DNA of 5,709 bases. Source: an uncultured Opitutia bacterium (GTDB lineage Bacteria; Verrucomicrobiota; Verrucomicrobiia; Opitutales; UBA953). Shown here in pieces: positions 1-5,709 of the stretch; the first letter of the stretch is position 1, and the number at the start of each line of letters is the position of its first letter. The position numbers were made by a program, and so were the translations under genes. The stretch spans positions 1 to 5,709 of the forward strand of contig CAJBPJ010000293.1 of assembly GCA_903957465.1 (NCBI GenBank), given 5' to 3'. Under the pieces are notes generated by a model. The model did not search any database, had not been told where the DNA came from, and saw only the letters and a list, made by a program, of their open reading frames with translations.

Positions 1-1723
1 AGGTTTCACCGTTCCGCTCTTCCATTGCGACGGCCCTAGCCAAATGCGTAACGACGCTCGCGAAGATATTTTCAGCGTCGTGAACTTCGGGAGTAACCCC
101 AAGGACGCTTTCGCATCCTTACGGAAGAATCGCGCACGCGGACCACTGATGTGTGGCGAATTTTACCCTGGTTGGTTTGATAGTTGGGGTAAACCGCACC
201 ACCGCGGGCCCACAGACCGGATGCTGGCAGACTTACGCTGGATGCTTGAGCAACGTGGTTCATTTAGCATGTACATGGCACATGGCGGCACGACTTTTGG
301 TCTTTGGTCAGGCGCCAATAGCCCACCCTATGTGCCTCAAACGAGCAGCTATGACTACGACGCTCCGATTGGCGAACAAGGAAATCGCACCGAAAAATTC
401 GATGCAATGCGCAAACTGTTCGCACAGTTCTTAAACCCAGGCGAAACCATCCCGGACCCACCCGCAGGCATTCCGATCCAAACGATTCGTGAAGTGCGCC
501 TTACTGAAAGCACGTCTATTTTCTCCAACCTTCCACGCACGAAAACCATCGCTAACAAAGCGGCGCTGACGTTTGAGGCAAACGGTCTCGGCCTAGGCTT
601 TGCGGTTTATTCTGCAACCATACCGGCGGGCAACGAGTACTCGCTACAACTATCCGAACTTCACGACTTTGCTTGGATCTTTGTAGACGGAAATCTTGTC
701 GGCAAAGTCGATCGGAGAATTGGAGACACGCATGTTGTGTTACCCAACCTTTCTCGCCCTGCACGACTCGATGTACTCGTGGAAGCGATGGGCCGCATAA
801 ACTATGGCGGGCAACTCCATGATCGAAAAGGGTTCACCAAGGCTGCTCTAAAAAACACCAAGGGCTCAACGATTCAGCTGACGGATTGGACCTTTTCAGG
901 CGTTTCACTTGAAACAGCGCTGCCCAGCAACTTGCGCTGGAAGAACGAGGCCGTGAAAGGTCCGGCTTTTTGGCGCGGGTCGTTTAAAGCTGAAGCCAAC
1001 AAAGACACTTGGCTGGATGTGCGCAACTGGAGCAAAGGCGTGCTCTGGGTCAATGGACATAACTTGGGGCGCTTTTGGAATATCGGCCCAACGCAGACAA
1101 TGTTCCTTCCTGGCTGCTGGCTTAAAGATGGGGACAATGATGTGGTCGTTCTCGATTTTGTTGGCCCAACCGAACCCACACTCGCCGGACTGAATACACC
1201 CATTTTAGACGAAGTACGTAACGAAGGCATGGCTCGAGCGCATCGAAAGCCTTTACAAGAAGTCAAATTGGCCGACGCAAGCCGAGTAGCTGTCGCCCAG
1301 CTTACACCAGGGACAGACTGGCAGGAAATTACTTTTAGCCAACCCGCTACAGGTCGCTACCTTGCCCTTGAGGTACTCTCCGCTCAAGACGATCAAGCTT
1401 ATGCTACCCTCGCTGAGCTAGAAGCTGTTGGTGCCAACGGAGCAAATATTCAACGGACGAACTGGAAGACGGCTTTTGCGAACAGCGAAGAGCTCGTAGC
1501 TGAAAACGGTTCTGCGGATAATCTCTTTGATTTACAGCCGACAACCTACTGGCACACGCGCTGGCAGGGCACCGCCCCAAAACATCCCCATCTCGTCGTT
1601 CTTGACCTTGGTTCATCACAAACCTTGACCGGATTACGCCTACAACCACGCCAAGATATGGCGAACGGCCGAATTAAAGACTGTCGGGTTTATTTATCAA
1701 AAGAGCCGTTTCCGGGACAATAG
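1..1723 (+). CDS. GH35 beta-galactosidase, C-terminal part (5' end outside window)
   Basis: Retaining exo-beta-galactosidase of glycoside hydrolase family 35, removing terminal beta-linked galactose from oligo- or polysaccharides. The frame is open from base 2, and the 14 residues before the ATG at 44 already read like GH35 (VPLFHCDGPSQ), so that ATG is internal and about 200 N-terminal residues, including the acid/base Glu (NEYG-type motif) and any signal peptide, are missing. Counting from that Met, the nucleophile is Glu39 in GEFYPGWFDSWG (codon 158-160). HGGTTFG with GAN (80-92) and SSYDYDAP (101-108) close the TIM barrel. Jelly-roll beta-galactosidase domains follow (about 145-372), with the GH35 hallmark KGVLWVNGHNLGRFW at 331-345. 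Residues 405-559 form a discoidin-like tail (WHT, PH, DLG, PRQD, NGRIKD). The protein ends naturally with TAG, and the GH2 gene starts 56 bases later on the same strand, suggesting an operon. Family assignment is firm; the natural substrate is not visible. Confidence 0.95.
   Translation, partial: GFTVPLFHCDGPSQMRNDAREDIFSVVNFGSNPKDAFASLRKNRARGPLMCGEFYPGWFDSWGKPHHRGPTDRMLADLRWMLEQRGSFSMYMAHGGTTFGLWSGANSPPYVPQTSSYDYDAPIGEQGNRTEKFDAMRKLFAQFLNPGETIPDPPAGIPIQTIREVRLTESTSIFSNLPRTKTIANKAALTFEANGLGLGFAVYSATIPAGNEYSLQLSELHDFAWIFVDGNLVGKVDRRIGDTHVVLPNLSRPARLDVLVEAMGRINYGGQLHDRKGFTKAALKNTKGSTIQLTDWTFSGVSLETALPSNLRWKNEAVKGPAFWRGSFKAEANKDTWLDVRNWSKGVLWVNGHNLGRFWNIGPTQTMFLPGCWLKDGDNDVVVLDFVGPTEPTLAGLNTPILDEVRNEGMARAHRKPLQEVKLADASRVAVAQLTPGTDWQEITFSQPATGRYLALEVLSAQDDQAYATLAELEAVGANGANIQRTNWKTAFANSEELVAENGSADNLFDLQPTTYWHTRWQGTAPKHPHLVVLDLGSSQTLTGLRLQPRQDMANGRIKDCRVYLSKEPFPGQ
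1256..1720 (+). other. Discoidin-like (F5/8 type C) C-terminal region of the GH35 enzyme
   Basis: This is a domain within the GH35 protein, residues 405-559 counted from the Met at base 44. The second part (about 473-559) carries the N-terminal signature of a CBM32/F5/8 type C module: AENGSADNLFD, TTYWHT, HPHLVVLDLGS, LQPRQD and NGRIKDCRVYLS. The module's usual C-terminal strands do not follow, because the protein stops after SKEPFPGQ. A stretch resembling those strands instead lies just before it (residues 424-465: DWQEITF, TGRYLALEVLS, LAELEAVG). As I recall, similar tails occur in other bacterial GH35 enzymes, so this is probably an intact domain with permuted order and not a truncation. 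Likely role is contact with carbohydrate or the cell surface; the ligand is unknown. Confidence 0.7.
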
Positions 1724-1741
1724 GCATGTGAAAGACCCCGG

Positions 1742-1782
1742 CTTGCTATGCCGAAAAACCAAGGCAAATTCGGCAAAGCATG
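1742..1782 (+). promoter_or_regulatory. Imperfect hairpin in the intergenic gap, overlapping the GH2 start codon
   Basis: The left arm 1744-1755 (TGCTATGCCGAA) pairs with the right arm 1769-1780 (TTCGGCAAAGCA), giving 7 bp, one A-A mismatch and 4 more bp around a 13-base loop. The right arm includes the A of the GH2 start codon, and 1742 can pair with 1782, the G of that ATG. The only purine-rich ribosome-binding candidate, AAGG at 1761-1764, sits in the loop about 15 bases from the ATG. The inverted repeat is seen directly. A role in translational control of the downstream gene, or in mRNA processing between the two genes, is inference. It lacks a following T-tract, so it is not a standard intrinsic terminator. 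Confidence 0.45.
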
Positions 1783-1845
1783 AACTCGCTCCGCCTGCCT
1801 TGCCTATCTGGCCTACTGCTTGTCTCCACCCTGATTATTGCCGCC
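1780..1845 (+). other. Signal peptide of the GH2 beta-galactosidase
   Basis: Residues 1-22 begin MNSLRLP, continue with a hydrophobic core (GLLLVSTLII) and end in Ala-Ala before a charged, polar mature start (EPTGKEWEQEQ). This is a Sec-type signal peptide. The single Cys8 has no lipobox in front of it (RLPC) and sits too early in the core, so a lipoprotein is unlikely. Cleavage after Ala22 is an estimate. Confidence 0.8.
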
Positions 1846-4800
1846 GAGCCCACAGGTAAGGAATGGGAACAGGAGCAAAATTTATCGCTCAACAAAGAGC
1901 GCCCCACATCCATTCTGGGCTCTTTCCCAAACCAAGTAAGCTCGTTAGGTATTTTGCCCGATACGTCCCCTTGGCACCTCTCGCTGGATGGAGAGTGGAA
2001 ATTTAACTGGGTTAAACGACCAGAACAGCGCCCGGTCGGCTTTGAGAAACCCTCTTTCGACGTTTCCCAATGGAAAACGATTACGGTTCCCTCTTGCTGG
2101 CAAACACAAGGGTACGACGTCCCTGTTTATGTAAATCAGCAGTATATCTTTAAGCGCGATTGGCCAAAGGTCATGGGCGAGCCGCCTAAAAATTACGTCA
2201 CTTACGAAAACCGTAATCCCGTGGGATCGTACCGTCGCGAGTTCGAGGTGCCCGCAAACTGGAAGGGTCAACGAGTCGTCATTCACTTTGATGGTGTCGA
2301 CTCCTTCTTTTATCTTTGGATTAATGGAAAGTACGTCGGCTTCTCTAAAGATAGTCGTTCGCCGGCAGTTTTCGACATTACCGATTACCTTCAATCAGGC
2401 AAAAATACCGTTGCCGCAGAAGTCTATCGATTAAGCGATGGCAGCTACCTCGAGTGCCAGGACATGTGGCGCCTCAGTGGCATCTTCCGATCTGTCGCAC
2501 TCCGTGCCCGTCCAGCAGTACAGATTCGAGATCTCGCAGCCTTAACCGATCTCGACGAGTCCTACCGCAATGCGAAAGTTAAAGTTTCCGCAACGCTTCG
2601 CAACTTAACCCATAAGCCAACAAAGCGCACGGTGACGGCTTCGGTGCTTGAACGAAACGGCAAGCCCTTCTCGGGTGCCTCGGCCGCGACCGCAGAGGTT
2701 ACGGTGGCGCCTGGAGCCGAAGTCACCGTGGCATTAAACATTCCTGCCACGACACCGATGCTTTGGTCAGCGGAAGTCCCCAACCTTTATACGCTCTCCG
2801 TCACCCAAGCAGAAGCTGACGGAAAAGTTACTGAAGCGGTCTCTTGCAATCTTGGTTTTCGCGAAGTCGAAGTCAAAGGCCCTCGATTCTTAGTCAACGG
2901 ACAGCCGATTAAGTTAAAGGGTACAAACAGACATGAGCATGTGCCAGAGACTGGTCATACGGTTTCACGTGAAAGCATGTTTTTGGACATTGTTCGCTTG
3001 AAGACAGCGAACATGAACCATGTACGAGCGTCTCACTACCCTAACGATCCTTACTGGTATTACCTCTGCGATATCCATGGTATCTACCTAGTTGATGAAG
3101 CCAACATCGAGTCGCATGGCTACTATTATGGCGAGCAATCGCTTTCGCATCCTAAAGAATGGGAAAAAGCTCATGTGGAGCGTGTAGTTGCAATGGTTGA
3201 ACGCGACAAAACCCACCCCTCGATTGTCATTTGGTCATTAGGAAACGAGGCAGGGCCTGGTAAAAACTTCGAGGCCGCTCACGCCGCTCTCAAAGCCATC
3301 GATACATCCCGCCCAACGCACTATGAGCGCAATAGTTCATTCTGCGACCTCGATAGCACCATGTACCCTGGAGTCGGCTGGGTGCGCGACCTCGCCGCCA
3401 ACAAGAACCGGAAGAAGCCATTTTATATCTGTGAGTACGCGCACATGATGAATAACGGGAATGGAAATTTGGCAGACTACCAAGCTGCCATTGAATCTTC
3501 CGATAATATCATCGGTGGTGGCATCTGGGAGTGGCAGGATCAAACGCTGTATACCGTTCGCGATGGTGTCCGTCGCGAAAATTATGGCGGAGAATTCGGA
3601 GACAATCCGAATGATGGGCTCTTCATCGTTAAAGGCGTTGTCTTTGCCGACCGTACGCCCAAACCCGCTTGGTACGAAGCACGTCAAACCTTCGCTAATG
3701 CTGTCGTCGATGGTATCGATGCCGAAAGTCGCGTGCTTATCCGCAACAAGTACTTCTTTAAGGACTTATCTGATTACAGCCTAACTTGGAATCTCCGCGA
3801 AGACGGGAAAATCATAAAGTCAGTGACAGCGACTGCCCCACAATGCAGGCCACAAAGCGTGGTCGCCGTAGCGATTCCCGCTGAGCTCTCCGTATCACAG
3901 AAACAACCCGGTGCGGAGTACCACGTGGAAGTAGAGTTTCACCTCGCCAAGGATTATGCATGGGCCAAGGCAGGCACGCTCATGAGTCGCGGCACAGTCG
4001 CACTCGGCGTTAGTGGAGAAAAACCTGGCATCATCACCATTGCCCAAGTTCCGGAAACGAAGACGACAGATAATCGCATCACCATCGGACTCTCGGGTTG
4101 GTCGGCGAGCTTTGATCGTCAAACAGGCGCGCTGGTAAGTTATCAACGGAACGGCAAGGAGCTCCTCGCTGCGCCCGTCAACCTTGATGCGTTCCGTTCA
4201 CCCGTAAATAACGACCAATGGGCGAGCGGCGGCTGGTATGCCCGAGGCCTCCATGACCTTCGTCACACGGCGACCGTCTGCCAAGTTGACGGCTCAAGCC
4301 GCGTGGTCACACGCGTCATCTCCCGAGGCGCGAATGCGGCGAACCTTTCGCCTGGCTTGGCATCAGGCCATCGCACCATCAACACCGGCAGAAAATTAGC
4401 CGAGAACGACTTCCATTTTACGACGGATACAGAATGGCAATTCCTTCCAGACGGCTCCATTCGCATTCGATCACTCATCTCATCGAGCCAAAAAAATGTA
4501 CCCTTGTCCTCAATTGGCTACCGATTCCAACTCGCGGCGGGACTAGACAAGGCAACATGGTTTGGTAACGGGCCTTGGGAAAACTATCCTGACAGAAAGT
4601 CCGCCTCACAAGTCGGACAATACTCGGCTACGGTAGACCAAATTGCCGTGCCTTATATTAAGCCTCAAGACCACGGTAACCATGAAGACGTGCGCTGGGT
4701 TGCAATGCGTGATGTCGCCGGCAACGGATTGCTGATTACCTCGGCTACCAAGCCTGTGAGCTTCTCGGCGACACGCTGGACAGATAGCGAACTCACCCTG

Positions 4801-5490
4801 ATATCCAATGTGGTCGAGTTACCGAAGTCCGATCGGGTGTTCCTGAATATCGACGCGCGTACACTCGGATTAGGCGGAGCAAGTTGCGGACCTAATCCCA
4901 TGGAGCGCGACATTCCACGCTCAGGAACCTATCAGCTTGATTTGGTCATTCGGACTCTTTCACCCAATCAAGAGCCTGCAGAAGTTGCACGAGTGACCAT
5001 TCCAGTTGCAGAATCTAATCCAACAACCGCTGGCTTAGAGAACTGGATGAAGCATACGGGGAGGTCTGCAACCCAGACCACCACTGCCACTGCGAGCAGC
5101 GAGCAGCTTGATGAAGGCGAAGCGAGTCGCGCTGTTGATGGCGATGACACGACCTTCTGGCACACGACGTACGGAAACTTCATCGCAAAGTATCCACACA
5201 CCCTGACGCTTGATTTAGGCAGCGTAAAGAAAGGCGTGCGCGGGCTTACCTACCTTCCACGACAAGACGGCAATACGAACGGCCAAGTTGCACGTTACTC
5301 TGTGGAAACGAGCATGGATGGCAAAACTTGGGCGAAAGCCACTGAGGGCACCTTTGGCAAAGGTGCTGCAATGAAGACTGCTAGCTTTGCTCCAACCAGC
5401 TGCCGCTACGTCCGCCTAACGTGCTTAAGCGAACAAGGTAAACAGGACTTCGCTTCAGCCGCAGAAGTCAGCGTCATTCTTGCCGAATAA
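1780..5490 (+). CDS. Secreted GH2 beta-galactosidase (LacZ-like) with C-terminal discoidin module
   Basis: Retaining beta-galactosidase of glycoside hydrolase family 2, with LacZ domain order and extra N- and C-terminal parts. A signal peptide (Arg5, hydrophobic 6-22, likely cut after Ala-Ala22) predicts export, probably to the periplasm. Domains: sugar-binding jelly roll about 62-245, Ig-like 247-361, TIM barrel 363-640, second Ig-like 650-745, large C-terminal beta-sandwich (Bgal_small_N type) 763-1062, linker, discoidin 1098-1236. Catalytic residues are present: acid/base Glu490 (WSLGNE, codon 3247-3249) and nucleophile Glu552 (ICEYAH, codon 3433-3435). Equivalents of LacZ Asn102, Asp201, His357, His391, Glu416, His418, Tyr503 and His540 appear as Asn119, Asp220, His385, His419, Glu440, His446, Tyr529 and His555. 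The Trp999-type residue is missing (LGGASCGP at 1031-1038). No upstream in-frame ATG exists before the stop at 1729, and the signal peptide supports this start despite a weak ribosome-binding site. At 1236 residues it exceeds E. coli LacZ (about 1024), mainly through the added module. Substrate could be an oligosaccharide other than lactose. Confidence 0.96.
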   Translation: MNSLRLPCLSGLLLVSTLIIAAEPTGKEWEQEQNLSLNKERPTSILGSFPNQVSSLGILPDTSPWHLSLDGEWKFNWVKRPEQRPVGFEKPSFDVSQWKTITVPSCWQTQGYDVPVYVNQQYIFKRDWPKVMGEPPKNYVTYENRNPVGSYRREFEVPANWKGQRVVIHFDGVDSFFYLWINGKYVGFSKDSRSPAVFDITDYLQSGKNTVAAEVYRLSDGSYLECQDMWRLSGIFRSVALRARPAVQIRDLAALTDLDESYRNAKVKVSATLRNLTHKPTKRTVTASVLERNGKPFSGASAATAEVTVAPGAEVTVALNIPATTPMLWSAEVPNLYTLSVTQAEADGKVTEAVSCNLGFREVEVKGPRFLVNGQPIKLKGTNRHEHVPETGHTVSRESMFLDIVRLKTANMNHVRASHYPNDPYWYYLCDIHGIYLVDEANIESHGYYYGEQSLSHPKEWEKAHVERVVAMVERDKTHPSIVIWSLGNEAGPGKNFEAAHAALKAIDTSRPTHYERNSSFCDLDSTMYPGVGWVRDLAANKNRKKPFYICEYAHMMNNGNGNLADYQAAIESSDNIIGGGIWEWQDQTLYTVRDGVRRENYGGEFGDNPNDGLFIVKGVVFADRTPKPAWYEARQTFANAVVDGIDAESRVLIRNKYFFKDLSDYSLTWNLREDGKIIKSVTATAPQCRPQSVVAVAIPAELSVSQKQPGAEYHVEVEFHLAKDYAWAKAGTLMSRGTVALGVSGEKPGIITIAQVPETKTTDNRITIGLSGWSASFDRQTGALVSYQRNGKELLAAPVNLDAFRSPVNNDQWASGGWYARGLHDLRHTATVCQVDGSSRVVTRVISRGANAANLSPGLASGHRTINTGRKLAENDFHFTTDTEWQFLPDGSIRIRSLISSSQKNVPLSSIGYRFQLAAGLDKATWFGNGPWENYPDRKSASQVGQYSATVDQIAVPYIKPQDHGNHEDVRWVAMRDVAGNGLLITSATKPVSFSATRWTDSELTLISNVVELPKSDRVFLNIDARTLGLGGASCGPNPMERDIPRSGTYQLDLVIRTLSPNQEPAEVARVTIPVAESNPTTAGLENWMKHTGRSATQTTTATASSEQLDEGEASRAVDGDDTTFWHTTYGNFIAKYPHTLTLDLGSVKKGVRGLTYLPRQDGNTNGQVARYSVETSMDGKTWAKATEGTFGKGAAMKTASFAPTSCRYVRLTCLSEQGKQDFASAAEVSVILAE
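5071..5487 (+). other. C-terminal F5/8 type C (discoidin, CBM32-like) module of the GH2 enzyme
   Basis: Residues 1098-1236 of the GH2 protein form a discoidin module in the usual order: TATASSEQ, ASRAVDGDDTTFWHT (1115-1129), YPHTLTLDLGS (1138-1148), LTYLPRQDGNTNG (1156-1168), SVETSMDGKTWAKATEG (1174-1190) and the closing strands ASFAPTSCRYVRL (1201-1213) and AAEVSVILAE. It is joined to the galactosidase core by a Pro/Thr-containing linker (about 1063-1097). Modules of this family bind galactose-type sugars or other glycans in many secreted glycosidases; which ligand is bound here cannot be read from the sequence. Confidence 0.88.
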
Positions 5491-5492
5491 AC

Positions 5493-5709
5493 TTATCCGC
5501 GAAGGATTCTTAAAACTTCCGCGTGCAACTCAGGCGCGGCTGCGACGGCATTTCCGGCGGCGACTGGGTCGCTGCCATCCCAAGCCGTAACGACTGCCCC
5601 TGCACCTCTCAGAACGGGCAGAACAGGAATTAAGTCCCACGGATTCCTAATCGGGTCGGCCATGATGTGCGCCATGCCAGCCGCGACCATCATGTGACCA
5701 TCCCCGACG
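5493..5709 (-). CDS. Inositol-monophosphatase-family protein, probably HisN-type histidinol phosphatase, C-terminal part
   Basis: Mg-dependent phosphatase of the inositol monophosphatase superfamily; the HisN branch dephosphorylates histidinol phosphate in histidine biosynthesis in the cytoplasm. Only about 71 C-terminal residues are in the window, and the frame stays open to the right edge (VGDGHMMVAAG...), so the ATGs at 5693 and 5690 are internal. Visible family features are GDGH followed by an AAGMA helix, ADPIRNPWD carrying the metal-binding Asp of the WD motif, LIPVLPVLRGAGAVVTAWDG, and a C-terminal AAGNAVAAAPELHAEVLRIL typical of HisN-like members. The metal-site motifs DPIDGT and EE would lie outside the window. 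By hand count, 5521-5700 is about 63% GC, above the galactosidase genes, partly because of its Ala-rich sequence. The gene is convergent to the GH2 gene with two bases between stop codons. Family membership is strong; inositol or other sugar phosphates remain alternative substrates. Confidence 0.75.
   Translation of the reverse strand, partial: VGDGHMMVAAGMAHIMADPIRNPWDLIPVLPVLRGAGAVVTAWDGSDPVAAGNAVAAAPELHAEVLRILRG

Noticed and set aside
44..46. ATG as the start of the GH35 gene
   Set aside because: The frame is open to the left edge and the preceding residues already match GH35, and a start here would remove the acid/base half of the barrel, so the gene is cut by the window edge.
1743..1771. 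Possible promoter (TTGCTA, 17-base spacer, AAATTC) ahead of the GH2 gene
   Set aside because: The -10 match is poor, the transcript would start at or after the ATG, and the same bases are explained by the inverted repeat.
1742..1782. Intrinsic terminator between the two galactosidase genes
   Set aside because: The stem is followed by the GH2 coding sequence with no T-tract, and same-strand genes of matching function 56 bases apart favour co-transcription.
1945..2394. Antisense open frame of 149 codons inside the GH2 gene
   Set aside because: It lies wholly opposite a well-conserved GH2 domain, its translation resembles no family I know, and it has no visible ribosome-binding site. The same applies to the antisense frames at 874-1266 and 3337-3687.
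5498..5526. Imperfect inverted repeat (CGCGAAGG / CTTCCGCG) near the end of the phosphatase gene as a terminator
   Set aside because: The arms do not pair cleanly (only short GAAG/CTTC-type matches), there is no T-tract, and it lies within the coding end of the phosphatase.

Overview
The window carries the 3' part of a GH35 beta-galactosidase gene, a complete secreted GH2 (LacZ-like) beta-galactosidase gene, and, on the opposite strand, the 3' end of an inositol-monophosphatase-family gene that most resembles HisN-type histidinol phosphatases. It looks like the edge of a polysaccharide-utilisation region in a Gram-negative, glycan-degrading bacterium. The exported GH2 enzyme and the discoidin (F5/8 type C) modules fit the enzyme repertoires of Verrucomicrobiota/PVC bacteria or Bacteroidota. 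Moderate GC (about 50% in the galactosidases by rough count) and weak Shine-Dalgarno signals are compatible with marine Verrucomicrobiota, but the taxon is an inference and is not proven by anything here.

Layout: bases 1-1723 (+) are the C-terminal part of the GH35 enzyme. The frame is open from the left edge, so the true start lies outside the window. A 56-base gap (1724-1779) follows, holding an imperfect hairpin whose right arm runs into the next start codon. Bases 1780-5490 (+) encode the 1236-residue GH2 enzyme: signal peptide, five LacZ-type domains and a C-terminal discoidin module. After only two bases, 5493-5709 (-) holds the convergent phosphatase tail, cut by the right edge.

The two galactosidases are probably co-transcribed and act outside the cytoplasm on beta-galactoside-containing glycans, with their discoidin-like modules giving glycan or surface contact. 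The phosphatase is probably an unrelated housekeeping gene marking the end of the cluster. I see no RNA gene, mobile element, CRISPR array or clearly novel system. The most noteworthy points are the hairpin over the GH2 start codon, the unusual order of the discoidin-like halves at the GH35 C-terminus, and the absence of the LacZ Trp999-type residue in the GH2 enzyme.
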